A DNA stretch of 64,000 nucleotides from JASHPR01 sp963815375. GTDB taxonomy: Bacteria; Actinomycetota; Actinomycetes; Streptosporangiales; Streptosporangiaceae. The stretch is from assembly GCA_963815375.1 (NCBI GenBank), contig CAWFGX010000005.1:744001-808000 (forward strand), in the 5' to 3' direction. A program made the translations under genes and the position numbers. Below are positions 50,312-58,823 of the stretch, one piece after another (position 1 is the first letter of the stretch; each line of letters opens with the position of its first letter). Under the pieces are notes generated by a model. The model saw nothing but the letters and a program-made list of their open reading frames with translations, was not told the origin of the DNA and did not search any database.

Positions 50312-50673
50312 GATGCGTCCTGCAGCTGCGTCGCCAGCCGCTGGATGGCGGCCCACCACTCACGGGGGTCTCCGTGCTCGCCGCCGACTACCGCGACCAT
50401 CTCGCGCCCTTCGACGTCAAGGCGGACCGACGCGCCGCTGCTGCGCGGATCACGCGCCGCGGCCAGCAACGACGGCGGCACCTCGGACACCGCCGGAGGC
50501 TCGTCCAGCTCTACACCGGCCGCTGCGGCGATCTTCTCGAAAAGCTCGATCCGCCGCGTCAGCTCAGCTTGTCCCGCCCTCGCCTCAGCCACCGCGTTCT
50601 CGAGCCGGCGTATCCGCTCGCGGCGCCGTCCCCCCCACACGCTCCTGATCCCCACCCGCCCTGCTATCGCCAC
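50308..50673 (-). CDS. small coiled-coil protein, partner of the downstream TM protein
   Basis: A 121-residue protein. Residues 18-50 form a coiled coil (RERIRRLENAVAEARAGQAELTRRIELFEKIAA). The C-terminal half is acidic and ends QRLATQLQDAS. The stop overlaps the start of the next gene on the same strand, so the two are a pair. No family is recognised. Confidence 0.6.
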   Translation of the reverse strand: MAIAGRVGIRSVWGGRRRERIRRLENAVAEARAGQAELTRRIELFEKIAAAAGVELDEPPAVSEVPPSLLAAARDPRSSGASVRLDVEGREMVAVVGGEHGDPREWWAAIQRLATQLQDAS

Positions 50674-50780
50674 ATGTGCACATGAACACCGAAATGGTAA
50701 ACCCGGCAGTGGCCGGATGCCATGGCTGCCTCATTCGCCGCACTGTCGCTGCGGCGGACACCCAACGGCTCAGAAGCCGA

Positions 50781-51440
50781 TCAGAAGAGCGTCAGCTCGC
50801 CGGAGGGCATGCCCCGCAGGGCATCGTAGTCAAGGACCACGCAGCGGATCCCGCGGTCGCCGGCCAGCGTCCGGGCCTGCAAGGCAAAGCTCTGTGCCGC
50901 CAGCACACCGCTGACCGGGGCGAGCAGCGGGTCGCGGTTCAGCAGCTCCAGGTAGCGGGTGAGCTGCTCGACGGCCTCGATGGTGGCGTGGCGCTTCAGC
51001 TCAATCGCCACGCTGATCCCGGCGGCGTCACGGCACATGAGGTCGACCGGCCCGATGGCGGTGGGGAACTCGCGGCGGACCAGCCGCCAGCCGTCGCCGA
51101 GCACCTGCAGCTGCGCCGCCAGCAGCTGCTGCAGGTGCGACTCGACGCCATCCTTGGTCAGGCCCGGATCGACGCCGAGGTCGAAGCCGGAGTCGCTGAG
51201 GATCTCCTCGATGTCAATCGTGAGCGTCTCGCCTGATTTGCCGGTCACAACCCAGCGGCCCGGCTCCTCGGCCAGCCGGCACGGCGGCGACATCCAGTTC
51301 AGAGGCTTGTAGCTGCCACCGTCGGAGTGCACAAGCACCGACCCGTCCGCCTTGACCATGATCAGTCGCGTAGCCAGCGGCAGGTGCGCGGCCAGCCGTC
51401 CCGCGTAGTCGACGCTGCACCGGGCGATCACCAGCCGCAT
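50781..51440 (-). CDS. nucS: mismatch-specific endonuclease NucS (EndoMS)
   Basis: Acts in the MutSL-independent mismatch repair of actinobacteria and archaea, cutting both strands at a mismatch. The 219-residue protein has the N-terminal DNA-binding domain (ATRLIMVKADGSVLVHSDGGSYKPLNWM) and the RecB-like nuclease motifs GPVDLMCRD and SVAIELKRHA. The C-terminus ends in ELTLF, a beta-clamp-binding motif of this family. ATG 51440. Confidence 0.95.
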   Translation of the reverse strand: MRLVIARCSVDYAGRLAAHLPLATRLIMVKADGSVLVHSDGGSYKPLNWMSPPCRLAEEPGRWVVTGKSGETLTIDIEEILSDSGFDLGVDPGLTKDGVESHLQQLLAAQLQVLGDGWRLVRREFPTAIGPVDLMCRDAAGISVAIELKRHATIEAVEQLTRYLELLNRDPLLAPVSGVLAAQSFALQARTLAGDRGIRCVVLDYDALRGMPSGELTLF

Positions 51441-51685
51441 GCTAGGCAACTGTAGCGGTGCAGCAGGGTACTTCCTGATATCGCTGAACCGTCAGGTTCA
51501 GCCAGAGCCGCCTGCATAGCAGCGCAGACAGCCATGAGGACGCCCGTTAATCACCGCTGGCCCTGCCTGTAATGCTGCCAAACGTCCGGAACTACCGATT
51601 ACGGACAGCGTCCAGGCTTTCGGGCTGGCCTGACACGCCCAAACCAGCTCCCCAATCCGCCCGTAGCCAGCCGTTCAGCGACCGA

Positions 51686-51705
51686 AATCAACAAGTTGGT
51701 TGATT
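51686..51705. promoter_or_regulatory. AT-rich palindrome
   Basis: AATCAAC (51686-51692) and GTTGATT (51699-51705) form a perfect 7-bp inverted repeat with a 6-base spacer, unusually AT-rich for this genome. A partial copy (GGATCAACC) lies at 51724-51732. It may be an operator. Confidence 0.45.
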
Positions 51706-51766
51706 GGTGACCATATTTGCACAGGATCAACCAAGATCATGAACGGCTGCGGCGGGTGCGCCGAGC

Positions 51767-51829
51767 GGGCGCGGCGGGCAGCGGGCGCGGCGGGCAGCGG
51801 GCGCGGCGGGCAGCGGGCGCGGCGGGCTG
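51767..51829 (-). repeat. four 16-base tandem repeats
   Basis: A 16-base GC-rich unit is repeated four times (51767, 51783, 51799, 51815; the last copy changes at its end), immediately downstream of the DUF1707 gene. Probably a variable-number repeat. Confidence 0.85.
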
Positions 51830-51832
51830 AAG

Positions 51833-52162
51833 CTAGGCGACGATCAAGTTGGTCACCGCGGCGGCCAGGATCAGGACGAGCCCGAGCACCAAGGCGGCCC
51901 GTCCGGCCACGAGCCGCCACCTGACGGGTCGGCGGAAGGGCGGCGAGGCTGGGTGGGCAGGCAGCCTGCCGAACGTGCCGACCGGCAGGTCGGCGGTGAC
52001 CTCCATCAGCTCGCCGAAGAACCGCGAGACGAGCGCCTGCCCTAGCCGGAGGTCCAGCTCGTCCCTGGTCAGCCTGCCTTCGACGAACGACGTCTTGAGG
52101 ACAGCGACCGTGCGGTCGGTGTCGGCCGCCGACGCCCGCATCCGGGAGTAGCCTCCGCTCAT
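51833..52162 (-). CDS. DUF1707 domain membrane protein
   Basis: A 109-residue protein with the DUF1707 domain (MRASAADTDRTVAVLKTSFVEGRLTRDELDLRLGQAL is the domain's hallmark, cited here in part only for location, residues 8-45) and a C-terminal transmembrane helix (ALVLGLVLILAAAVTNLI). This domain occurs in many actinobacterial small membrane proteins of unknown function. It sits 10 bases from the end of the cyanase gene on the same strand. Confidence 0.88.
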   Translation of the reverse strand: MSGGYSRMRASAADTDRTVAVLKTSFVEGRLTRDELDLRLGQALVSRFFGELMEVTADLPVGTFGRLPAHPASPPFRRPVRWRLVAGRAALVLGLVLILAAAVTNLIVA

Positions 52163-52172
52163 CTGGTATCTG

Positions 52173-52613
52173 TCACCACTGGTACGGCAGGAACTTCCCG
52201 TCCAGCGTGACGACCACACGGTCCCCGGCTGGATCCGGCTGGCGCCGGACATCCAGGCGGAAGTTGATCGCGCTCATGATGCCGTCACCGAACTGCTCGT
52301 GGATGAGTTCCTTGATCGTCGGACCGTATACCTGCAGCACCTCATAGAACCGGTACATGGTTGGGTCCACAGGGACCGCCGCCTCCAGCGCGCCCCGTGT
52401 GGGCTGCAGCTGCAGGGCCTGCTCGACGTCGGAGTCCAGGTCGAGTAGTACTGCGGCCGCCTTGGCCTGATCGGCCGTCATCGGCTGCTGGCCCAGCAGC
52501 GCTGAGGTGGTCCACGCCACTGGCCGGCCGACAGCGTCAGCAAGCTGAGCCCACGTCACGCCGAGCCTGGCCTTCGCCGAGCGCACGGCCTGTGCCGCAT
52601 CTTTCTTGGTCAT
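52173..52613 (-). CDS. cynS: cyanate hydratase
   Basis: Decomposes cyanate with bicarbonate to ammonia and carbon dioxide. The 146-residue protein has an N-terminal helical DNA-binding-like fold (ARLGVTWAQLADAVGRP) and the catalytic domain with MYRFYEVLQVYGPTIKELIHEQFGDG and GIMSAINF; the catalytic Arg, Glu and Ser lie in YRFYE and MSAI. The C-terminus KFLPYQW is typical. No cyanate transporter or carbonic anhydrase is next to it. Confidence 0.95.
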   Translation of the reverse strand: MTKKDAAQAVRSAKARLGVTWAQLADAVGRPVAWTTSALLGQQPMTADQAKAAAVLLDLDSDVEQALQLQPTRGALEAAVPVDPTMYRFYEVLQVYGPTIKELIHEQFGDGIMSAINFRLDVRRQPDPAGDRVVVTLDGKFLPYQW

Positions 52614-52743
52614 TGCTCTCCCTCCCGGTCCGCGCCGACGGTGCCCGCTGTGCCATCAGGAGCGGGGCTGGCATCAGCAGGCAGCCTGCGGCCCACCTCC
52701 AAGCCTGCCGGTCCGGCGCGTGTCGTGCCATACCCTGGCGGTC

Positions 52744-53100
52744 GTGAGCCCGCGCAAGGCACGTCGCCTCGCCGCCGAGGTCAAGCGCAGGCCGCGCCGG
52801 GGAGCGCTGCCTGCGGCCCCGGCGAGGAGCGACGCTGGCGAGCAGCCGGTGACCAGGCTCGGGCCTCCGCAGGTGCAGGAGTGGCCGGACGGGGACTGGG
52901 TCGTCCGTCAGGTGCCGGGCGCCGCAGCCGGGAAGACGTACCGGTGCCCCGGTTGTGACCAGGAGATCGTGCCGGGCGTGGCGCACGTCGTGGTCTGGCC
53001 CGCGGAGACCCCGGGCCCCGAGGAGCGCAGGCACTGGCACAATTCGTGCTGGCAGCGGCGGCCACGCCGCCCCGGCTCGTGGCCGGCAGCCCGCTGGTGA
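52744..53100 (+). CDS. small zinc-finger protein of conserved actinobacterial family
   Basis: A 118-residue protein with a basic N-terminus (KARRLAAEVKRRPRRG) and a conserved core with WPDGDWVVRQVPG and the zinc site CPGCDQEI, then VAHVVVWPA and HWHNSCWQRR. Similar proteins are often labelled ATP/GTP-binding protein, without evidence. Function unknown. GTG 52744 is chosen because it begins the basic segment. It ends 8 bases before the alpha/beta hydrolase. Confidence 0.7.
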   Translation: MSPRKARRLAAEVKRRPRRGALPAAPARSDAGEQPVTRLGPPQVQEWPDGDWVVRQVPGAAAGKTYRCPGCDQEIVPGVAHVVVWPAETPGPEERRHWHNSCWQRRPRRPGSWPAARW

Positions 53101-53108
53101 GGACGTCC

Positions 53109-53822
53109 ATGACAGAGATACGGGCCAGCACGGTCCTGCCGGCCATCAGGAACCCGGTGACACTGCGCACCGCCGACGGGCTGAACCTGGTTGGTGAGCT
53201 CGCGCTGCCGGAGGACCGGCCACCGTCGGCCACGCTGATCTGCCTGCACCCACTGCCGACCGCTGGCGGCATGATGGACAGCCACGTGCTGCGCAAGGCC
53301 TCCTACCGGCTCCCCGCACTGGCCGACCTGGCAGTCTTCAGGTTCAACACCCGCGGCGCCAGCTCGGAGCGCGGGACCAGCGACGGCGAGTTCGGCAACG
53401 GCGAATCAGAACGTTACGACGTCGCCACCGCCATCGAGTACTGCGTCGCGGCCGGGCTGCCGCGGCTGTGGCTCCTCGGCTGGTCCTTCGGCACCGAGCT
53501 GGCCCTCAAGTGGGGAAACGTTCCGGTCATCGAGGGCGCGATCCTGCTGTCGCCCGCACTGCGGCGGGCAGCAGATGCCGACCTGGACGGCTGGGCACTA
53601 TCGGGGCGGCGGCTCATCGTCCTGGTGCCTGAGCTCGATGACTACCTGCGCCCGGAGGAGGCGCGCACCCGGTTCGCCCGGGTGCCGCAGGCCGAGGTGA
53701 TCGGTGTGGACAAGGCCAAGCACCTCTGGGTGGGGGAGCCTTACGTTCGTATAGTCCTGAACGAGATCGTGCGCGCGGTCAACCCCAGCGCATGGCCGCT
53801 GCCAACCGAGTGGAAGGACTAA
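53109..53822 (+). CDS. alpha/beta hydrolase (dienelactone-hydrolase-like)
   Basis: A 237-residue hydrolase: LICLHPLPTAGG is the oxyanion region, FRFNTRGASSERG follows, LLGWSFGTELAL carries the nucleophile Ser in GxSxG, and later EARTRFARVP, DKAKHLWVGE with the catalytic His. It is probably a small-molecule esterase or peptidase of the kind common upstream of SDR genes. ATG 53109 is used (the longer frame from 53046 would overlap the upstream gene). The SDR starts five bases after its end. Confidence 0.9.
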   Translation: MTEIRASTVLPAIRNPVTLRTADGLNLVGELALPEDRPPSATLICLHPLPTAGGMMDSHVLRKASYRLPALADLAVFRFNTRGASSERGTSDGEFGNGESERYDVATAIEYCVAAGLPRLWLLGWSFGTELALKWGNVPVIEGAILLSPALRRAADADLDGWALSGRRLIVLVPELDDYLRPEEARTRFARVPQAEVIGVDKAKHLWVGEPYVRIVLNEIVRAVNPSAWPLPTEWKD

Positions 53823-53826
53823 CACC

Positions 53827-54591
53827 GTGAGCCTCTTCGACCTGACCGGCAGGAGCGCGTTCGTCACCGGGGCGTCGCGCGGTATCGGCCGGGTCATCGC
53901 TGTCGCTCTGGCCGAGGCAGGTGCCGACGTCGCGCTCGTTGCCAGGAGCGCCGACGGGCTCGCCGATACCGCCGAGGCGATCGATGCCCTCGGCCGCAAG
54001 GCCTTCGTGATCCCCGCGGACGTCACCAGCCAGGAAGAGGTCGCCGCCGCGGTGACGACCGCGATCGACCAGCTCGGGCAGGTCGACATTGTGGTCAACA
54101 ACGCTGGCGGGTCCAACTTCATGGTCAGCTTCCGTGACCTGCGGCTGCCGGGCTGGGAGAAGCTGATCCGGCTCAACCTGGACTCGGCTGTATACGTGTG
54201 CCACGCGTTCGCAGGTCACCTGCTGGACCGCGGCCAGGGGTCGGTGATCAACGTCGCCTCGGTCGCCGGGCTCGCTGCCTCGCCGCTGCTGTCCCCGTAC
54301 GGCGCGGCGAAGGCGGGGCTGATATCGCTCACTAAGACGCTGGCGGCCGAGTGGGCCCGCGACGGCGTCAGGGTCAACGCGCTGTGCCCGGGATGGACCG
54401 CCACCGACCTCAACCGCAACCTGTGGGACGATCCCGCGGCTGGCCCGGCGACAGTAGCAACGGTGCCGATGGGACGCTGGGGCGCGCCGGAGGAGATGGC
54501 CGGGCCCGCCGTCTTCCTGGCCAGTGACGCGTCGTCTTACATGACAGGCCAGGTCCTCATCATCGACGGCGGCCAGACCATCAGCGCCTAG
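53827..54591 (+). CDS. short-chain dehydrogenase/reductase
   Basis: A 254-residue SDR: VTGASRGIGRVIAVALAEAGAD is the NAD(P) loop, VVNNAGG the structural motif, NVASVAGL carries Ser, SPYGAAKAG the Tyr and Lys pair, and YMTGQVLIIDGGQT the end. It is closest to glucose dehydrogenase/FabG-like oxidoreductases. GTG start at 53827, in an operon with the hydrolase. Confidence 0.92.
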   Translation: MSLFDLTGRSAFVTGASRGIGRVIAVALAEAGADVALVARSADGLADTAEAIDALGRKAFVIPADVTSQEEVAAAVTTAIDQLGQVDIVVNNAGGSNFMVSFRDLRLPGWEKLIRLNLDSAVYVCHAFAGHLLDRGQGSVINVASVAGLAASPLLSPYGAAKAGLISLTKTLAAEWARDGVRVNALCPGWTATDLNRNLWDDPAAGPATVATVPMGRWGAPEEMAGPAVFLASDASSYMTGQVLIIDGGQTISA

Positions 54592-54610
54592 CGCCTGGTG
54601 CTGACCCCTC

Positions 54611-56026
54611 TTACTCGGTCCACCAGTCCTCGTCGTCATCGGACCGCGCAGCCGACCGGCTGGTGGCCGGCGCCGGGCCTGACGGCCGCGACGGGCTGTC
54701 AGGAATGCCGGGAGCCGCGTGCTGGCCACCGCGTGCCTCCGCCGGAGCTGGGCGCGATGCGGGCTTCGCCGCCGCCGCGCTTGCCTGGGCACCGTTCCCG
54801 CCCTGCGGCGCGGAGGTGACGGCCTTCGGCGGGGGAGGAGCCTGAACCTGACCGGGTGCCGACCTCGGGGCCAGCGCATCCGCGAGACCCTGTCCGCCGC
54901 CGAGCAGCTGGCTGAGCTGGGCCAGGTGAGCGTTGACGCTCTCCTCGCGCTTGTTCGCCTCCTCGATCTGGCGCTGGGCGGACTGGCGGTGCCGTTCGGC
55001 CTCACCCTTGGTGTCGGTTAGCAGCTGGTCAGCCTGTCCCTTGGCCTGCCCGACGATCTGGTCGGCGTTCTTCTTCGCATTGCTGACCAGCTGACGGGCG
55101 TGCTGGTCAGCGTCGCGCCTGGTCTGCTCCGCCTGGGCGCTTGCCTTGCTGGCCCGCTGCTCGGCCGTTGCCGCGCGCTGCTCAGCCTCGGACACCATCT
55201 TCTGCGTGGCGGCCTGCGCCGCGGCGAGCCGCTCGGCCTCCTGCCGCTCGGCCTCCTCGCGCCGTGAGGCGAGCTGGATCTCGAACTCCGCCTCCGCCTG
55301 GGCCCGTTGCGCCTCGCTCTCCTCCAGCAGCCGCTGAGCCTGGCTGCGCATCTCGTCCGCCTGCCGCTTGGAGGTGGTGAGGATCTCGTCCCGCTCCCGC
55401 TTGGAGGACGCCTTCATCTGGGCGACCTCGCGCTCGGTGGTGGTGCGGAGCTTGGCCAGGTCACGCTCGATAGCGGCGCGCTTCTCCGCGACCTCGTGGT
55501 CGGCGGTCGCGCGGAGCTTGGCCACCTCGCGCTCAGTCGTCGAGGTCAGCTCGTCTGCCTCGCGCCGGGACGCGGTCCGGATGCTGTCGGCTTCGCGCTC
55601 GGCCGATGACCGCTGCTCATCTGTCTCCCGCTTGGCGACAGCGCGCAGCTCGGCGGCCTCGTTCTCGGCAGCGGCCCGCAGCTCGGCCGCCTCTACCTTG
55701 GCCGTCGCGCCGAACTCGTTGGCAGCGGCCCTGGCTTCCCCGATGTGCTCAGCCGCCTGCTCCTCGGCCAGCCGGAACAGCTGCTCGATACGCGACCCCA
55801 GGCCGGACAGGCTTGGCTGCTCCAGCTCCTGCATCTGGCGGTGCGCGTCGGTCAGCTCCCGCTGCAGCGCCTGGAACTGCTCCCGCTGGCGGCGGACCTC
55901 GCCTTCGAGCTGCTTGAGGTGCTCGTTGACCTGGTGCGGGTCGTATCCGCGCATGACCCTCGCGAACTCCGGTTGCGCAGAGTCCCCGAAGAAGTTGCTG
56001 AGCTGGGCATCGATATTGGGCTGCAT
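54611..56026 (-). CDS. Scy/FilP-like polarised-growth coiled-coil protein
   Basis: A 471-residue protein. The N-terminus, with FFGDSAQPEFARVMRGYDPHQVNEHLKQLE, resembles the DivIVA N-terminal domain (membrane- or pole-binding). Residues about 50-370 are one long coiled coil of Ala/Glu/Arg heptads (AKRETDEQRSSAEREADSIR, TTEREVAKLRATADHEVAEKR). The end is a Pro/Ala-rich low-complexity tail with an acidic last segment (DDDEDWWTE). In Streptomyces such cytoskeletal proteins (Scy, FilP) organise tip growth. It is preceded by an SD-like AGGATTAGG near 56032. Confidence 0.9.
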   Translation of the reverse strand: MQPNIDAQLSNFFGDSAQPEFARVMRGYDPHQVNEHLKQLEGEVRRQREQFQALQRELTDAHRQMQELEQPSLSGLGSRIEQLFRLAEEQAAEHIGEARAAANEFGATAKVEAAELRAAAENEAAELRAVAKRETDEQRSSAEREADSIRTASRREADELTSTTEREVAKLRATADHEVAEKRAAIERDLAKLRTTTEREVAQMKASSKRERDEILTTSKRQADEMRSQAQRLLEESEAQRAQAEAEFEIQLASRREEAERQEAERLAAAQAATQKMVSEAEQRAATAEQRASKASAQAEQTRRDADQHARQLVSNAKKNADQIVGQAKGQADQLLTDTKGEAERHRQSAQRQIEEANKREESVNAHLAQLSQLLGGGQGLADALAPRSAPGQVQAPPPPKAVTSAPQGGNGAQASAAAAKPASRPAPAEARGGQHAAPGIPDSPSRPSGPAPATSRSAARSDDDEDWWTE

Positions 56027-56141
56027 ATCGCCTAATCCTGGAGGAGACGGGATACGGAAGTGCGGGGGGGAGACGGGAATACGCCGCATGGCAGCGTACT
56101 CTCCTGACGCCCAGGCTGGCGGCTCATTCGCCTGCGCTTTC

Positions 56142-56633
56142 TCAAAGATCCGATTTGTCAGCCTGGTACTTTTCAGGGGCAGCCTGGACGAGTTCGGTCA
56201 GCACGCCGCCGACGTCCGCCGGGTGCAAGAACGCAATCGATGCTCCCATCGAGCCATGCCGCGGCCGGGAATCCAGCAGACGCACCCCGGTGGCGCCGAT
56301 CGACGCGAGCGCCGCGGTGATATCGCCCACCCCGTAGCCGATGTGATGAATGCCCTCGCCGCGCCGGGCCAGGAACCGTCCCACCGGGGTATCCGGGCCC
56401 AGCGGCTCGAGCAGCTGCACATAGGCCATTCCCGCCGCTGCCCCGGGAACCCGCATGATCGCCTCAGCGACCCCCTGCTCCTCGTTCCGCTCCTGATGGG
56501 CGAGGACGAGCCCGAAGGCTGACTCGTAGAAAGCCACGGTCGTGGCCAGGTCGCGGCAGGCGATCCCCACATGGTCAATGCGGCTGAACAGCGGGATTGG
56601 CACAACGGGCAAGGGCGCTCTCCCTCCGGTCAT
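56142..56633 (-). CDS. mce: methylmalonyl-CoA epimerase
   Basis: Converts (2S)- to (2R)-methylmalonyl-CoA for the B12-dependent mutase. The 163-residue protein is a vicinal-oxygen-chelate fold: IDHVGIACRDLATTVAFYESAFGL is the first module with metal-binding His, EGIHHIGYGVGDI the second, and FLHPADVGGVLTELV the C-terminal metal-binding segment. ATG 56633 gives an N-terminal extension; GTG 56603 is an alternative that leaves more room for the divergent promoter. It faces the thiolase gene head to head, and MeaB and the mutase follow downstream on the other strand. Confidence 0.93.
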   Translation of the reverse strand: MTGGRAPLPVVPIPLFSRIDHVGIACRDLATTVAFYESAFGLVLAHQERNEEQGVAEAIMRVPGAAAGMAYVQLLEPLGPDTPVGRFLARRGEGIHHIGYGVGDITAALASIGATGVRLLDSRPRHGSMGASIAFLHPADVGGVLTELVQAAPEKYQADKSDL

Positions 56634-56648
56634 GGGTATCGTTCAAGT

Positions 56649-57845
56649 ATGGGAGATCCGGTCATCGTCGGCGGGGCGCGCACCCCGGTCGGCAAGCTGC
56701 TTGGCTCGCTCAGCCAGTTCAGCGCGGCCGAGCTGGGCGGTATCACGATCAGGGCGGCGCTGCAGCGTGCGGGCGTGCCCGGTGATCGGGTGGACTACGT
56801 GATCATGGGCCAGGTGCTGCAGGCCGGCGCGGGCCAGATCCCGTCCCGCCAGGCCGCGGTCGCTGGCGGGATCCCGATGACGGTTCCCTCGCTCACACTC
56901 AACAAGGTGTGCCTGTCCGGGCTGGACGCGATCGCGCTGGCCGCCCAGCTGATCAGGGCCGGGGAGTTCGACGTCGTGGTGGCCGGGGGCATGGAGTCGA
57001 TGACCCGCGCCCCGCACCTGCTGCCCACGATGCGCCAGGGCGTGAAATACGGCGCCGCCGAAGTTGTCGACGCCATGGCGCTCGACGGGCTGACCGACGC
57101 GTTCGACCACCTGTCGATGGGCGAGTCGACCGACCGTCACAATGCTCGCCTGCACATCAGCCGCGCCGAGCAGGACGAGTTCTCAGCGCGGTCGCACCAG
57201 CGGGCCGCCGAGGCGATCAAGAACGGGCTGCTGACCGAGGAAATTGTCCCGGTCCCGGTGCCCCAGCGGCGGGGGGAGCCGGTGGTCTTCGACACCGATG
57301 AGGGCGTGCGTGCCGACACCACCGTGGACGCGCTGTCCAAGCTGCGCCCGGCGTTCTCCGCTGACGGCACCATCACCGCCGGGTCGGCGTCGCAGATATC
57401 GGACGGGGCATGTGCGGTCGTGGTGATGTCGGCCGATGCGGCCGCGTCGGCCGGAGCGCCGGTCCTCGCCGAGGTCGGCGCGCACGGCGTTGTGGCCGGC
57501 CCGGACAACTCACTGCACTCCCAGCCATCCGCGGCCATTACCCGGGCCCTGGGCAAGGCGGGCCTCAGTGTCGCCGACCTGGACCTCATCGAGATCAACG
57601 AGGCATTCGCCGCCGTCGCCATCCAGTCCATGCGTGATCTGGGCGCCTCGCCCGAGCGGGTCAACGTGAACGGCGGCGCGATAGCGATCGGTCACCCGAT
57701 CGGTGCGTCTGGCGCGAGGATCGCCCTGCACCTGGTCCTGGAGCTGCGCCGCCGGGGCGGTGGCCTGGGCGCTGCCGCGCTGTGCGGGGGCGGCGGCCAG
57801 GGTGATGCGCTGCTGCTGCGGGTACCGCCGGCTGGCCGTAACTGA
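56649..57845 (+). CDS. acetyl-CoA C-acetyltransferase (thiolase)
   Basis: A 398-residue thiolase. VGGARTPVGKLLGSLSQFSA opens the domain, the nucleophilic Cys lies in LNKVCLSGLDAIALAA, GGAIAIGHPIGASGARI holds the catalytic His and ALCGGGGQGDALLL the second Cys. It condenses or cleaves acyl-CoA. In Streptomyces an equivalent gene sits between the epimerase and meaB. ATG 56649 is only 15 bases from the mce start, so promoters overlap. Confidence 0.95.
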   Translation: MGDPVIVGGARTPVGKLLGSLSQFSAAELGGITIRAALQRAGVPGDRVDYVIMGQVLQAGAGQIPSRQAAVAGGIPMTVPSLTLNKVCLSGLDAIALAAQLIRAGEFDVVVAGGMESMTRAPHLLPTMRQGVKYGAAEVVDAMALDGLTDAFDHLSMGESTDRHNARLHISRAEQDEFSARSHQRAAEAIKNGLLTEEIVPVPVPQRRGEPVVFDTDEGVRADTTVDALSKLRPAFSADGTITAGSASQISDGACAVVVMSADAAASAGAPVLAEVGAHGVVAGPDNSLHSQPSAAITRALGKAGLSVADLDLIEINEAFAAVAIQSMRDLGASPERVNVNGGAIAIGHPIGASGARIALHLVLELRRRGGGLGAAALCGGGGQGDALLLRVPPAGRN

Positions 57846-57851
57846 GCCGGC

Positions 57852-58811
57852 GTGCCGTCCCTTGTGACCGAGGCTGGGCCTGCTGCACTCGTGGCCGCAG
57901 CGGGCAGCGGAGACCCCCGTGCACTGGCCCGGCTCATCTCGCTAGTCGAGAATGAGTCGCCGCAGCTGCGGGAGGTTATGCGGCTGATCGCGCCGCAGAC
58001 TGGACGAGCCCGCGTCATCGGCCTGACCGGCGCGCCGGGGGTGGGCAAGTCCACGATCACCAGCGCGCTGGTCGGCGCCTACCGGGGTCAGGGGCTGCGG
58101 GTTGGCGTCCTCGCCGTCGACCCCACCTCACCGTTCAGCGGCGGTGCGCTGCTGGGGGACCGGGTGCGGATGCAGGACCACGCGGCCGATGCGGGCGTGT
58201 TTATCCGCTCCATGGCCACCCGCGGGCACCTGGGCGGCCTGTCCTGGGCAGCTCCGCAGGCGCTGCGCCTGCTGGACGCGGCCGGGTTCGACGTCATCAT
58301 GATCGAGACGGTGGGAGTCGGCCAGGCCGAGGTCGAGGTGGCTTCCCTGGCCGACTCCGTGCTGGTGATCCTCGCGCCCGGCATGGGCGACTCCGTCCAG
58401 GCCGCCAAGGCCGGCATTCTGGAGATCGCCGACATCTTCGTGGTGAACAAGAACGACCGCCCGGGCGCTCAGGAGACGATCAGGGATCTGCGCACGATGC
58501 TGGCGATGGCACCAGCGGACCAGGGCGGCTGGAAGCCGCCGATCGTGGCAGCGACAGCCGCGGCCGGCGCTGGCATCCACGACCTCGTCGCGCGGCTCGC
58601 GGCGCACGCCGAGTGGCTCGGCGCGTCAGGGGAGCGGGACCGCAGGCGCCTGGCCCGCGCCCGGGAGGAGGTCTCGGCGATCGCCGTCGCCGGGCTGCGG
58701 CAGCGGCTGGGCGCGCTCCCGGGTGAGTCGCAGCTCGAGCTGCTCGCCGGGCAAGTAGCCTCCGGTGAGCTGGACCCCTACACCGCCGCGGACCGCCTCA
58801 TCGGCAGCTGA
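57852..58811 (+). CDS. meaB: methylmalonyl-CoA mutase-associated GTPase MeaB
   Basis: A 319-residue G3E-type GTPase that protects and reactivates B12-dependent mutases. GAPGVGKSTITSALVG is the P-loop near residue 59, VLAVDPTSPFSGGALLGDRVRM is the signature after it, FIRSMATRGHLGGLS and IETVGVGQAEVEVA (Walker B/G3) follow, and VVNKNDRPGA is the NKxD motif. GTG at 57852, four bases after the thiolase stop, so the two are likely one operon. Confidence 0.95.
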   Translation: MPSLVTEAGPAALVAAAGSGDPRALARLISLVENESPQLREVMRLIAPQTGRARVIGLTGAPGVGKSTITSALVGAYRGQGLRVGVLAVDPTSPFSGGALLGDRVRMQDHAADAGVFIRSMATRGHLGGLSWAAPQALRLLDAAGFDVIMIETVGVGQAEVEVASLADSVLVILAPGMGDSVQAAKAGILEIADIFVVNKNDRPGAQETIRDLRTMLAMAPADQGGWKPPIVAATAAAGAGIHDLVARLAAHAEWLGASGERDRRRLARAREEVSAIAVAGLRQRLGALPGESQLELLAGQVASGELDPYTAADRLIGS

Positions 58812-58823
58812 ACCGGACGTCCA

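Larger units (their letters stand above)
51441..51832. other. intergenic region upstream of nucS with palindrome and tandem repeat
   Basis: No gene is supported. The region includes an AT-rich palindrome (51686-51705) and four copies of a 16-base GC repeat (51767-51829) just past the DUF1707 stop. It should contain the nucS promoter. Confidence 0.6.
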
